A stretch of 64,000 nt of DNA from NCBI RefSeq assembly GCF_000143885.2, contig NC_018581.1, positions 2,852,001-2,916,000 on the forward strand, given 5' to 3'. Made by a program: the position numbers and the translations under genes. Origin of the DNA: Gordonia sp. KTR9 (lineage in GTDB: Bacteria > Actinomycetota > Actinomycetes > Mycobacteriales > Mycobacteriaceae). Numbering within the stretch: position 1 is the first letter of the stretch; each line of letters opens with the position of its first letter. This document shows positions 44,693-54,150 of the stretch, one piece after another. The notes under the pieces are model-generated. The model did no database searches and was not told the DNA's origin. It saw only the letters and a list, made by a program, of their open reading frames with translations.

Positions 44693-45012
44693 TGTGGAGA
44701 CCTTCGGGTATGAGCCCGCGACCCCGGAAGTTCCCCAGTGCTGCGACAGAGTCGCCTGTGAGGGAACAGATTACGAGGGTCGGAGACGGGCTGGAGAATT
44801 GGGGATGGCTCGGATGCTGCTGTCGACGACAGCGATCTCGACGGCAACCATCGACACACCTCCAGGTCTCGAGCTGTCCGTTCTCGGACAGCGCGGCTGA
44901 CGCTAGCACCGTCCGACGAGGGCCGCCACTGTTTTTCTCGATTTGTATGACGATGAGCCCGGATTCCGGGTTCGACGTCATACAAGTTCTCGCAACAACC
45001 GGGGCCTTCGAA
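44693..45012. other. Intergenic region with a two-tier palindrome
   Basis: 320 bp between rsgA and the LuxR-type gene on the same strand, with no credible gene. At 44943-44985 TTGTATGACG and CGTCATACAA enclose, with 5-bp spacers on each side, CCCGGA-T-TCCGGG. It lies 28 bp beyond the LuxR gene stop. On the minus strand it is followed by A-rich, not T-rich, sequence, so a simple terminator is unlikely. Confidence 0.6.
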
Positions 45013-47496
45013 CTATCGCAGCCCCAACTCCACACCCCGAGCGAGGATTTCGCGACGCGAGGTCATGCCCAGCTTGGACAGCACCGCCGACACGTGATGG
45101 TCCGCGGTCTTCGACGAGATGTACAACCGCCGGGCGATCTCCGTGTTCGACAACCCCTCTGCCACCAGACGCGCGACCTCCAGTTGCCGGTTCGTCAGGC
45201 CACCCGGGTTCACGCGGGTTGTCGAACGGGGGCGCTGGGGGACTGTGTCGCAGCCCCGTTCGCGCAACATCGCTCGCGCGCGATCTGCGGTACCCACCGC
45301 GCCGAGACCGTCGAGCATCGTCACACCGCGTCCGGGATCGTCGGAGTCGATCCAGCACAACGCCGCCGAGAACGGGTCGCCGGCGTCCGTCCACCACCGG
45401 GCGGCGTCGGCGTGCCGGCCGTCGATGGACAACTGATACGGCTCCGCGATCGGACCGGTCTGGGTCGACATGCCCAGTCGGGACCGCCAGACGGCGACGC
45501 TTCCCGATGCCCACTCGGTTCCGTCGTCGTCGAGAGTGTCCGCCGCGACGACCCGCGCATCCTCGGCACCGGTCATCCAGCTGATCTCCGCGAGAGCGGC
45601 CAGGACCGCGAGTCGCCGGAGGGGTTCGTCGATCTGACCGGCCAGGGTCCACGCTTTCTCGATCTCGTGGACATCGAACGGAGCGCCACACCGGAGCGGC
45701 ACCAGCGCCGTGACCAGGCGCGGCCACAACGTGGCGATCGGCATCCCGTCGGCTTCGATGACAGCTCCGGCGTCCTCGAGGGCACCGTTCCAGTGGCCAC
45801 GCGTCAGCTGCAGTCGGCTCCGCACCGCGGTCTGCCAGTGCCGACAGATCTGGATGTCGCGCTCGACCGTGAACGGGAGACCGGCGTCGAGGATCCGGTC
45901 GGCCGCACGGTACCTGCCCTGTTCGACGTCGAGGCTGGCCACCTGCGAATAGACGGTCGAGGCGAGTTCGTCGAAACCGAGTGTGCGAGCGGCTTCCATG
46001 TGCGCGAGAAGCCTGGTCCGCGAATGTTCTTCGCCGCTGGACAGGGCGGCCGAATCCGAGACGACCTGATTCCACAGGCGCAGTTCGTCGTCGGTTGCGG
46101 AGGTGGTGTCGGCCAACAGGGTCGCGGTCCCCGACACGTCGCCCCGCATGAACGCCAGAAAGGCGCGCTGGATCTGGGCCTGGCTGTACACCGTGGTCGC
46201 CCCGGTGCCGTACGCGATCTCTGCCGCACGGGTCAGGTGTGACTCGGCGCGTTGCCGGTGCGCACTGTAGTACTCATAGACACCGACGGCGACATGAGCT
46301 GTCGCCACACCGGTGTCGTCGCCCAGTTCCGTCCACAGCGGGAACGTCTCGTTGACAGTGGCTATCGCATCTCGGAGTCGGCTGACCATGTACTGCTCGT
46401 TGGCCAGCGCCAGCAGCAACTCCGCACGCTCGCGCGCCGAGGCGTTGCCCTGGTGCCGCTTCGCGATCTCGTAGTACGCCACGGCTTCCGTGTGCGCACC
46501 GCCGCGGATGGCGTCCTCTGCCGCCGCGACGGCATATCGGATGGCACGACCCGAGTCTCGGGCGGCAACGGCGTGATGGGTCAACACGGACGGGTGCACG
46601 GTGCCCAACTGCTCGAGCGCCTCCAGCAGCTGTGCATGCAGGTGTGCGACCCCGCCCGGTGGGATGGTGGATTCGATTGCCCGGCGCGCCAACTCATGTC
46701 GAAAGACGATGCCATCGGATCGCCACTCCAGGAGTCCGGTGTCGGCGAGACGCTGGAGCGTGGGGTAGTCGATCCCCAGGACGGGCAACGCGGTGTCGGC
46801 GACGCGTTCCGGGGACGCCGCTATCAGCTGGAGTGCTTCGAAGTCTGTCGCGCTGACCTTCGTCGTCCGCGCCAGCACGGCGTCACGCACCGACGAGGGG
46901 ATCGGCAGGTCTGGTTCGCGGGAGACCTCGGTCGCGAAGTACGGATTGCCACCGGTCGCGGCGTGCACCAGCGTGGGATCGAGACCCGTACCCTCGACCA
47001 ACTCGGCGATCGCCGCGACGCTGAGCGGCGGCAACTCGATGCGGCACACGTCCTCGGCGAGGAGCGCACGCGCCGATGCCTGCGGTTCGAGGTCTCGATG
47101 TGTCAGGAGCAGGACCAAGGGCATCGACTCGATACGACGGCACAGGAACCGCAGCACATCGGTCGACGCCGCGTCGACCCAGTGCAGATCTTCCACCACC
47201 AGCAGTGACGGTTCGGCACCGAGATGGGCGAAGGTTGCTTCGCAGACCTCGGCCAGCGTCATCGGCTCGAGGCCGATACCGAGATCTTTGACGGGTCCGA
47301 GGGGGCGCGGGGTGTCGAGCGGATCGCAAGCCACTCGGAGAACCCGCACATCGCGGGCGGTCGCACACACCTGGGTGACCAGCGCCGTCTTGCCCGCGCC
47401 GCTCTCGCCGGCGACCGAGAATGCCGAGCCGGTCGGAAACCGGGCGAATGCCGCCCTGATCTGCGACAACTGCTCGGCTCTCTCCAACAAACGCAC
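45013..47496 (-). CDS. LAL-type LuxR transcriptional activator
   Basis: 827 residues. An N-terminal AAA/NB-ARC ATPase carries Walker A GESGAGKT (about 30-37) and Walker B LLVVEDLHW; the long middle is helical (TPR-like); the C-terminal LuxR helix-turn-helix reads LTNRQLEVARLVAEGLSNTE, ending in SRREIL. This is the large ATP-binding LuxR (MalT-like) layout. It is divergent from the methyltransferase gene at 47683, which it may activate. The inducer is unknown. Confidence 0.93.
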   Translation of the reverse strand: MRLLERAEQLSQIRAAFARFPTGSAFSVAGESGAGKTALVTQVCATARDVRVLRVACDPLDTPRPLGPVKDLGIGLEPMTLAEVCEATFAHLGAEPSLLVVEDLHWVDAASTDVLRFLCRRIESMPLVLLLTHRDLEPQASARALLAEDVCRIELPPLSVAAIAELVEGTGLDPTLVHAATGGNPYFATEVSREPDLPIPSSVRDAVLARTTKVSATDFEALQLIAASPERVADTALPVLGIDYPTLQRLADTGLLEWRSDGIVFRHELARRAIESTIPPGGVAHLHAQLLEALEQLGTVHPSVLTHHAVAARDSGRAIRYAVAAAEDAIRGGAHTEAVAYYEIAKRHQGNASARERAELLLALANEQYMVSRLRDAIATVNETFPLWTELGDDTGVATAHVAVGVYEYYSAHRQRAESHLTRAAEIAYGTGATTVYSQAQIQRAFLAFMRGDVSGTATLLADTTSATDDELRLWNQVVSDSAALSSGEEHSRTRLLAHMEAARTLGFDELASTVYSQVASLDVEQGRYRAADRILDAGLPFTVERDIQICRHWQTAVRSRLQLTRGHWNGALEDAGAVIEADGMPIATLWPRLVTALVPLRCGAPFDVHEIEKAWTLAGQIDEPLRRLAVLAALAEISWMTGAEDARVVAADTLDDDGTEWASGSVAVWRSRLGMSTQTGPIAEPYQLSIDGRHADAARWWTDAGDPFSAALCWIDSDDPGRGVTMLDGLGAVGTADRARAMLRERGCDTVPQRPRSTTRVNPGGLTNRQLEVARLVAEGLSNTEIARRLYISSKTADHHVSAVLSKLGMTSRREILARGVELGLR

Positions 47497-47682
47497 CGTC
47501 CGAGTGTAGGCCGCGGAACGGTCGAATAGGTGGGTCTACCCATTCATGTACAGGACGCTCGACGAAAGATGGGAGGTCCTCACCGATGTCGCCCCTACAC
47601 CCGGTGACCGACTGTTGTCAGTGCGCCGGTACCGAATCGGTCACCGACGTCAAGTCGTCCCACACACAGAATGGACAATCCA

Positions 47683-48501
47683 ATGACGACATCCATCACC
47701 CCGGACCTCGTCTCGTTGCGCGACAAGCAGCAGAAGGTCTGGAGCAGCGGCGATTACAACCGTATCGCCGCGCTGACCGTGCCGGTCAACGAAGCGACCG
47801 TGACCGCGGCGTCGGTCATTCCCGGTGACCGGGTCCTCGACGTCGCGACCGGCACCGGTCATTCCGCACTCGCCGCGGCTCGGCAGGGCGGCGACGTCAC
47901 CGCGATCGACTATGTGCCGGCGCTTCTCGACATCGCCCGCACCCGTGCCGACGCAGAGCATCTCGACGTCGAGTTCGTCGAAGCCCCGGCGGAGGTCTTG
48001 CCGTTCGGCAACGCGGTATTCGACACCGGCATCTCGACGATCGGCATCATGTTCGCCGCCGATCACGAACTGGCCGCGCGTGAACTGACCCGCGTCGTCC
48101 GACCGGGAGGGAGGATCGTGGTCACCAGCTGGACCGCGGACGGCTTCGTCGGCGGAATGCTCGCCACCGTCGGCCGCCACGTGACCCCGCCTCCCGGCGC
48201 ACGTCCCGCCACTCGATGGGGCGATCAGGACTACGTCGCGTCGTTGTTCGGTGATCGCGTGCAATCGGTCGGTTCGCACACCGAGGCGCTGACCGTTCGA
48301 TTCGTGGACGCGGCCGCGTTCGCGGACCTGTTCCTGGGCTACTACGGCCCGACGTTCGCCGCCGCGTCGAAACTCGACGAGGACGGCAGGCAGGCACTGC
48401 GAGCCGACCTGATCACGCTCGCCGAGTCCCACCAGCAGCCGGTGCCCGGCGGGATCTCGATCGACTGGAAGTACCGGGTGGTCGAGGCGGTGCGGTCGTG
48501 A
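47683..48501 (+). CDS. Class I SAM-dependent methyltransferase
   Basis: 272 residues. Motif I is VLDVATGTGHSALAAA, followed by the acidic AIDYVPALL; post-I FVEAPAEVLPF and ELTRVVRPGGRIVV are typical of UbiE/small-molecule enzymes. ATG 47683 is used, with ATG 47671 possible. It overlaps the next gene by 4 bp. The substrate is unknown; the regulator next door suggests inducible expression. Confidence 0.9.
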   Translation: MTTSITPDLVSLRDKQQKVWSSGDYNRIAALTVPVNEATVTAASVIPGDRVLDVATGTGHSALAAARQGGDVTAIDYVPALLDIARTRADAEHLDVEFVEAPAEVLPFGNAVFDTGISTIGIMFAADHELAARELTRVVRPGGRIVVTSWTADGFVGGMLATVGRHVTPPPGARPATRWGDQDYVASLFGDRVQSVGSHTEALTVRFVDAAAFADLFLGYYGPTFAAASKLDEDGRQALRADLITLAESHQQPVPGGISIDWKYRVVEAVRS

Positions 48502-49022
48502 ACGCTCCTCGCAGACGCAGCACGGTCATCACGCGCCTCGGTGCGGTGACAGCGATCGCCGCAGCCGTCGGTGTGGCGGCACCTCTCGTGACGACTGCAT
48601 CGGCAGCACCCGCCCGCACCCCGGGCGCGACGCTGACGATCGTCGATCAGAACATCACCGGCGCCGGCAAGAACCGCATCATCATCCAGGGTCTGTACCC
48701 GATGACCCGGGCGGACGCAGTCGGATTCGTCACGCACATCAACGATCGGGGCTGCGGTGGCATGCACTACATCGTGCTGGGAGACGACGGGAAGGAGCAG
48801 TACCTCTACGATCGCAACTTCCCGGGCACATCAGTGGGTACCGACGGATTCTTGCGGGCGTCCGACCGTGGACTCGAATACCTCCGCCAGTTCGTGGTTC
48901 CCAGTTCGGTTCTCGACGAGGACCGGGACGGCGCCGACGAGGTGTTCGTCCGGGTCCGGTTCACCGACGGCGACTGCCGCGCGCGAGTCCAGACCACCAA
49001 CGTGGTGGCCGGCAGGTTCTGA
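48498..49022 (+). CDS. Secreted hypothetical protein
   Basis: 174 residues. An N-terminal RRRSTVITRLGAVTAIAAAV-type signal peptide ends near TASAAPA, so it is exported by Sec. The mature part is small, with two or three Cys (RGCGG and GDCRA could pair) and a LTIVDQNITGAGKNRIIIQG opening. GTG 48498 overlaps the methyltransferase stop (GTGA). No family recognised. Confidence 0.85.
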   Translation: MNAPRRRSTVITRLGAVTAIAAAVGVAAPLVTTASAAPARTPGATLTIVDQNITGAGKNRIIIQGLYPMTRADAVGFVTHINDRGCGGMHYIVLGDDGKEQYLYDRNFPGTSVGTDGFLRASDRGLEYLRQFVVPSSVLDEDRDGADEVFVRVRFTDGDCRARVQTTNVVAGRF

Positions 49023-49028
49023 GCCGAC

Positions 49029-49060
49029 CTCGCCCACCCGGGCACATCCGGGTGGGCGAG
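49029..49060. terminator. Bidirectional terminator between convergent genes
   Basis: A perfect 13-bp stem (CTCGCCCACCCGG with its complement) closes a 6-nt GCACAT loop. It lies 6 bp after the secreted-protein stop and 7 bp from the ABC exporter stop on the other strand. Confidence 0.85.
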
Positions 49061-49067
49061 TGTCGAT

Positions 49068-50867
49068 TCAACCGGCTTCGGCGGGGTCGACGTCCGTGTC
49101 GATACGCATGGCGGCCACCAGTTCCCGATAGAGCTCGTCGGTGGCGAGCAGGCTCCGATGGTTGCCGACCGCACGCACCCGTCCGGCTTCGAGGACCACG
49201 ATCTGATCGGCGTCCATGATGGTGGAGAGCCGATGGGCGATGGTGACGACTGCTCCGCGGGCCGCTTGTCGTCGGATGCCGTCGGCCACCGACGCCTCGG
49301 TGAGCCCGTCGAGTTGGGCGGTCACCTCGTCGAGAAGGAGGAGTTCGGGGTCGACGACCAGTGCTCGGGCGAGTGCGATTCGTTGCCGTTCCCCGCCGGA
49401 CAGCGTGGATGCGGTGACATCGGTCAGGAGACCATCGGGCATGGAGCGGACCCGGTCATCCATCCGCACGGCCGCCAGGGCACGCCACACGTCGTCGTCG
49501 GAGGCCTCGGGTGCCGCGTAGACCAGGTTGTCGCGCACCGTCCCTGGAACGAGCGGGGTGTCCTGTTCGACGTAGGCGATACGGGCGCGCAAGTCGTTGA
49601 GTGTCCACTGGTCCAGCGGCCGGCCGTCGAGCAGGATCTCTCCCCGATCGGGCCGTAGGAACTTCAGGAAGAGGGAGAAGATGGTCGTCTTCCCGGCGCC
49701 CGACGGTCCGACGATGGCGGTGTGCCCGCGGCGCGGAATCACCAAATCGATGCCGTTGAGCGCGGCTGGGGCGTCGGGCGCGTAGCGGTACACCACGTCG
49801 TGGAGTTCGAGCGCGGCGGCGGTCCGGTCGACGTGCGCCGGTGAAGATCCGATCACCGCATCGTCAGATTCCGTTCGGAGGTCGGAGATCTCGGAGATTC
49901 GCGCGGCGGCGGCCAGCCCCGACTGCAGCGCAGTGACACTCATGGTCAGCAGCGAGACCGGCATCATCAGCTGAAATGCATAGAGCAGGAAAGCGATCAG
50001 GGTGCTGACGCTCATCGAACCGTCCGCGACACGCCAGGCGCCGAACGCCAGGACGATCATCACCGCCAGATTGATTCCGCCGCCGGTGATCGTCCACGCC
50101 CAGGCCTCGATGCGGACGGCCCGGATACCCTTGCTCGCCGAGCGGTGCGCGAATTCGCCGATCCGGGCGGATTCTCGCGCCTCGGCGCGACTTGCCTTGA
50201 CCGTGCGGATCGAGCGGAGGACGCCCTCCAATCGGCCACCGAGGAAACCGATCTCGGCTTGCGCGTCTTGCTGCGCCTTGGCCAGTCCGGGCATCAGCAC
50301 TGCTGCGGCGGCACCGACCATGATGACGACGGCAATCGTGGTCGCGAACAGCGGGAGGTCCAGAACCGCCATGAGAACGAGCGCCCCGACCATCCCGACC
50401 GAGCCGTTGACACCGTTGACGATGCTCGATGTCGTCGCTTCACGGATCAGCAGGGTGTCGGAGGTGACGCGCGCTACCAACTCGCCGCTCGGTCTCCGGC
50501 CGAGTTCGGGGATCTCGACACGAAGGAGGTGACCGATCAGGCCGGTCCGGGTGGCCAGGATGATGCGTTCGGCCAGTGTGCCCAGCATGATCGTCTGGAT
50601 CAGACTGATCACGGATGGGGCGACGAGCAGAACGGCCAGGACGGTGATCGGCGCCGCCAGCGATTCCGAGACCGCCAGCCCGTCGAGTACCCACTTGGTG
50701 ACCAGGGGGGTTGCGAGTTCGGCTGCGGTAGCGAGTAATCCGAGGAAGACACCCAGCGCGAGGAGCCCGCGGTTCGGGCGCATGTACGACCAGAGGATCG
50801 CCAGTTTGGCGCGCATCGGCATGTCTGGGGTCTGCCCGGGATCGGCTGTGGATATCGAAGTCGTCAT
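49068..50867 (-). CDS. ABC exporter, fused membrane and ATPase domains
   Basis: 599 residues. Six membrane helices occupy about 20-320; the ATPase has Walker A GPSGAGKTT, Q-loop AYVEQDTPLVPGT, signature LSGGERQRIALARA and Walker B LLLLDEVTAQLDG (Glu replaces the usual DEP proline), with H-loop IAHRLST. A half-transporter of the MsbA/LmrA kind, probably a homodimer exporting drugs or lipids. ATG 50867 has GGAGGG about 9 nt upstream. A TetR remnant lies 17 bp away on the other strand. Confidence 0.93.
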   Translation of the reverse strand: MTTSISTADPGQTPDMPMRAKLAILWSYMRPNRGLLALGVFLGLLATAAELATPLVTKWVLDGLAVSESLAAPITVLAVLLVAPSVISLIQTIMLGTLAERIILATRTGLIGHLLRVEIPELGRRPSGELVARVTSDTLLIREATTSSIVNGVNGSVGMVGALVLMAVLDLPLFATTIAVVIMVGAAAAVLMPGLAKAQQDAQAEIGFLGGRLEGVLRSIRTVKASRAEARESARIGEFAHRSASKGIRAVRIEAWAWTITGGGINLAVMIVLAFGAWRVADGSMSVSTLIAFLLYAFQLMMPVSLLTMSVTALQSGLAAAARISEISDLRTESDDAVIGSSPAHVDRTAAALELHDVVYRYAPDAPAALNGIDLVIPRRGHTAIVGPSGAGKTTIFSLFLKFLRPDRGEILLDGRPLDQWTLNDLRARIAYVEQDTPLVPGTVRDNLVYAAPEASDDDVWRALAAVRMDDRVRSMPDGLLTDVTASTLSGGERQRIALARALVVDPELLLLDEVTAQLDGLTEASVADGIRRQAARGAVVTIAHRLSTIMDADQIVVLEAGRVRAVGNHRSLLATDELYRELVAAMRIDTDVDPAEAG

Positions 50868-50884
50868 CGGACAGGCCCTCCGGA

Positions 50885-51030
50885 GTGGTGCATACGAGTT
50901 CTAGATTGACACAGGCCCTCGGCGACATCGCCGTGCGTGCCGACGTCAGCCGCAGCACCCTGCACCGCCATTTCCCCGACCGCCAGTCGCTCGTCGACGC
51001 GGCTCTCGTCGAGGCGAGCACCATTCTCGT
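50885..51030 (+). pseudogene. TetR regulator remnant (helix-turn-helix only)
   Basis: The frame encodes LGDIAVRADVSRSTLHRHFP and then DRQSLVDAALVEAS, a clear TetR DNA-binding region. Helix 1 is missing upstream and the ligand-binding domain is missing downstream; the frame then runs into unrelated Arg-rich sequence over the next gene. It is divergent from the ABC exporter, where a full TetR repressor would be expected. Confidence 0.75.
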
Positions 51031-51140
51031 GGTTGGTCGGGGCCCACCGGCTGTTCGCGGCGGCGCCGCCGCCAGGGGGCCGGCGATGAGTTTCGTCAGG
51101 TGGCGTGGTCAGACTTCGCACACACACGATCGGATGAGGC

Positions 51141-51513
51141 ATGAGCAACGTCAACGTATGGGCGTGCGTAGTCGCGGTCGTCGCCGCATTCGTGGCGAGC
51201 GCGCGCGCTGTACTACAGCGTTCTGGGCGCACCGGCTGCGGCCGAGGTTCACCGGCCGACCTGGGCGACGCCGGTCGTCGAACTGGCCCGAAACGCTGTG
51301 CTCGTGGTGCTCGTCGCCGGCCTGGTCGCGCAACTCGATCCGGATTTCACCGGCGTACTGTTGCTCGCTGCGGGGCTGTTCCTCATTCCGCTCGTGCTGC
51401 TCGCCGGCGCGGTGTTCCACGAGGGAGCTGCGATATCAGCAGCAGCAGTACACCTGGGGGACTGGGCCCTGAAGCTGCTCATTCTCGTCCTGATCGTGTC
51501 GCTGTGGCGGTGA
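51141..51513 (+). pseudogene. DUF1761-like membrane protein, frameshifted
   Basis: The first frame reads MSNVNVWACVVAVVAAFVAS and then goes wrong at an alternating GC run (near 51200-51207). The +1 frame continues with ALYYSVLGAPAAAEVH, NAVLVVLVAGLVAQLD, two more hydrophobic segments and ends VSLWR at 51513. Joined, they make a four-helix DUF1761-like protein of about 123 residues. Loss of two bases in the GC run, real or a sequencing error, would explain the break. Confidence 0.7.
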
Positions 51514-51541
51514 GAACACAACGGTCCTGGCGCGCGAAATG

Positions 51542-52168
51542 TCAGGCAGGCTCCAGGGCCCGCTTGGCCTTTTCCAATGCGGCCAGCGTACGCAGCACCG
51601 AATCGCGCTTGGCGGTCAAGTCGGACACCTTCGCCTTGCCGCTCAGGCCGGGGTCAGCCTGCGCGACGGCCAGCCGTTCCTCGATCTCGGTCAGCTGCCC
51701 CAGCAACGACTGGGCGCGGCTCATGAGTTCCTCGCGGTCGGGTCGGGAGACATCCGCCGGCCGGGCGTTTCCGGACACGGCGTTCTTGGCCTTGGGGGCT
51801 GTCGTGTGTCCGCCTGTCCTTGCGGTGGTGGATGCGGATCGTGCGATGCCGCGCTGCCCGGACCGGGCGCGCAGCGGGGGCTGTGTGCGGGTCCGGTTCA
51901 GCACTGCCCAGGCTTCACGAGCCGCCACCCGGTGTTCGCGTTCTTCGTCGTCATCGGACGTCAATGACGCGCCCAAGGGTCGTAGACCATAGAAGCCGAC
52001 GAACTCACGGGCCGCCGCGATGATCTGTTCTGCCTCTCGGCAGCGCCCGCACCGCGGTTCGCCGCGGAGTTCTGCGATGTCGTCGCTGGATGAGCACCAC
52101 ACGCAGGCGCGGGCAGTGGAGTCGGTCACGATGGCATCGGCAGCAGCGAGATTCACGGGTGAATACAC
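51542..52168 (-). CDS. Hypothetical protein with CxxC pairs and C-terminal coiled coil
   Basis: 208 residues. CVWCSSSDDIAELRGEPRCGRC gives two CxxC pairs, a likely zinc ribbon, near the N-terminus. The middle is Arg/Thr/Ala-rich and disordered-looking; the last 55 residues (LLGQLTEIEERLAVAQADPG and DLTAKRDSVLRTLAALEKAKRAL) are heptad-like and probably coiled-coil. No family recognised. Confidence 0.7.
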   Translation of the reverse strand: MYSPVNLAAADAIVTDSTARACVWCSSSDDIAELRGEPRCGRCREAEQIIAAAREFVGFYGLRPLGASLTSDDDEEREHRVAAREAWAVLNRTRTQPPLRARSGQRGIARSASTTARTGGHTTAPKAKNAVSGNARPADVSRPDREELMSRAQSLLGQLTEIEERLAVAQADPGLSGKAKVSDLTAKRDSVLRTLAALEKAKRALEPA

Positions 52169-52366
52169 TACGGGACAATATCTTTCATTCCGCGACCGGG
52201 CTCCGTCCCGCAGCTTTGGGCCTGGATTTGCACTGGTCGTTGCCGCGTCGGACCACGTCCCTCTCCCGCCGGATGGCGGGCGCGCATCACGATCGTCACG
52301 ATCTGACGCCGGCAGAAGTCACAGTGCTGTTGGAATCATTCCGTCGAGACACCCGTTGGTGCCACC

Positions 52367-53311
52367 ATGCGAGCTATCACCTACGACCGCTTCGGCGGTC
52401 CTGATGTCCTGCAACTGACCGACCTCCCCACGCCCAAGGTCGGCCCCGACTCCGTGCTGGTCCGCGTCCGGGCCTCGAGTGTCAATCCGGTGGACTGGAA
52501 GGTCCGCGAGGGGTACCTCGCCGAGATCATGGACACCGTTTTCCCAGTGGTCCCGGGCTGGGATGTCGCGGGTGTGGTTGAACAGGTCGGCCTGGACACG
52601 CCTGAGTTCAAGGTCGGGGACGAGGTGTTCGGTTATGTCCGGAAAGACGTCGTCGGAGGGGAAGTGGCGGGCGGAACCTTCGCCGAGCTGGTCGCCGCAC
52701 CGGTGCGCACTCTCGCCCACAAACCGTCGAGCTGGTCGTTCGAGGAGGCTGCCGCTGTTCCCCTCGCAGGCCTCACGGCGTATCAGACCATTCGCCGGGC
52801 GGGAGTCCAGGCAGACCACACAGTGTTGGTCCATGCCGCCGCGGGCGGCGTCGGATCCTTCGCGGTCCAGGTCGCTCGCGCTCTCGGCGCACGAGTGATC
52901 GGCACCGCCTCAGAATCCAATCACGACTATCTCCGGACCCTCGGGGCCGAGCCCACCACATATGGGGAGGGTCTGGCCGACCGGGTGCGTGCACTCGCAC
53001 CCGACGGCGTCGACGTCGTCCTCGACTACGTCGGTGGCGACGCACTCGACTCGGTGCCAGATGTGCTGCGGGACGGCGGGACGGTCGCCTCGATCACCGA
53101 CGCACGCGCGCGGGACGACTTCGGCGGTCACTACGTCTGGGTGCGGCCCGACTCCGCCGACCTCGCGGCGCTGGCCCGTCTCGGCGACACCGGCGACCTC
53201 AAGCCGGAGATCGCCGAGGTGTTCGACCTGGCCGATGCCGCCGGTGCCCACGAGAGCAGCCAGTCCGGTCACGTGCGGGGCAAAATCGTGGTCCGCGTTG
53301 CCGGCGAATGA
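52367..53311 (+). CDS. NADP-dependent quinone-reductase-like enzyme (MDR)
   Basis: 314 residues, zinc-less MDR of the quinone oxidoreductase type. It opens MRAITYDRFGGPDVLQL, has the substrate-side VNPVDWKVREGY and the NADPH loop VLVHAAAGGVGSFAVQVARA, and lacks the structural-zinc cysteines. It stands alone, with a nearly exact copy of part of its cofactor-loop coding sequence at 54112-54137. Confidence 0.92.
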   Translation: MRAITYDRFGGPDVLQLTDLPTPKVGPDSVLVRVRASSVNPVDWKVREGYLAEIMDTVFPVVPGWDVAGVVEQVGLDTPEFKVGDEVFGYVRKDVVGGEVAGGTFAELVAAPVRTLAHKPSSWSFEEAAAVPLAGLTAYQTIRRAGVQADHTVLVHAAAGGVGSFAVQVARALGARVIGTASESNHDYLRTLGAEPTTYGEGLADRVRALAPDGVDVVLDYVGGDALDSVPDVLRDGGTVASITDARARDDFGGHYVWVRPDSADLAALARLGDTGDLKPEIAEVFDLADAAGAHESSQSGHVRGKIVVRVAGE

Positions 53312-53374
53312 CAGCGCGGGTGCTCTAGTCAGGCTGGTGGGCCAACCCGGTTGACAACTGCGGGTCACCACAGA

Positions 53375-53872
53375 TCAAGGCATCTCCATCGTCTGGGCGC
53401 GACGGATCTCCTCCACAGCCCGGGTCAAGTACGCTGCCGGGTCGACCTCGGCCCGCGCGGCGAGGTCGGCGATGACCAAAAGTGCAGCGGCGGTGGTCTC
53501 GGTGTCCAAGAGGCCGGCGGACGACAGCGCATGGGAGTCAGCTGTGTCGCCCACTCCCAACGCCCCGGTCAGCACCAGCGCCAGAGATGCGGGACTGATG
53601 GCAGAATTCCATGAGGCGACAGCCCGGCTCGTGGTCGTCATCACCTCGGACACATCGTCGCCGGTGAGCCCATCTGGGAAGGCGGTCTCGAGTAGTTCCC
53701 GCAGCATGAGCGCATGCACCTCACGCGACTCGGGGTGCAACGCAAGCAGGTCGGCGGTGGCATCGAACGCCTCGAAGTCGTAGGCGCGTGCAGCACGAAT
53801 CGCCTGGCCGGTGGTCTGCGCGACCATGTCTGCTATCGACGACCGGTCGATGCGTGACTCGTTGTGAGACAT
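53375..53872 (-). CDS. Hypothetical protein
   Basis: 165 residues, mostly helical, with an acidic mean charge. SIADMVAQTTGQAIRAARAY and LTGDDVSEVMTTTSRAVASW are the clearest conserved-looking segments. ATG 53872 (MSHNESRIDR) is preferred over the frame start at 53908. I recognise no domain, and its neighbours give no functional clue. Confidence 0.65.
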   Translation of the reverse strand: MSHNESRIDRSSIADMVAQTTGQAIRAARAYDFEAFDATADLLALHPESREVHALMLRELLETAFPDGLTGDDVSEVMTTTSRAVASWNSAISPASLALVLTGALGVGDTADSHALSSAGLLDTETTAAALLVIADLAARAEVDPAAYLTRAVEEIRRAQTMEMP

Positions 53873-54150
53873 AGGACCACTCTCCCTCATGTGTCCGGCA
53901 GCCACCAACCCAGAAATCCACGCCGACGATCAACCCAGGTGGCACTCCACAAGGCGTCGGCCACAATTTCGCGGTGACTGACGGGCGGCTACAGCCGCGC
54001 ATCTCCTTGGAGCTCGTCAAAGGAAACGTGACCCCGGTGGGGCAGTCGGCGGGGGTAAAGGATGGCGGATTCGCCACCGACATCTACCCGGACGTTCTGA
54101 TGAACATCATTCATGCGGCCGCGGGCGGCGTCGGATCGCGCCGCCCGTTC
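53873..54150. other. Intergenic region with a 26-nt copy of MDR coding sequence
   Basis: About 280 bp with no credible gene on either strand. Positions 54112-54137 match 52832-52857 of the quinone-reductase-like gene at 25 of 26 bases, in the same orientation and encoding HAAAGGVGS in frame. Nothing upstream or downstream extends the match. Confidence 0.6.

Noticed and set aside
44943..44985. The palindrome as an intrinsic terminator of the LAL regulator
   Set aside because: The strand that would carry the T-tract is A-rich after the stem, so a rho-independent terminator is not supported.
53974..54150. A small gene containing HAAAGGVGS
   Set aside because: The rest of the frame is unlike an MDR enzyme, there is no ribosome site, and it ends inside the amidase region; more likely a copied fragment.
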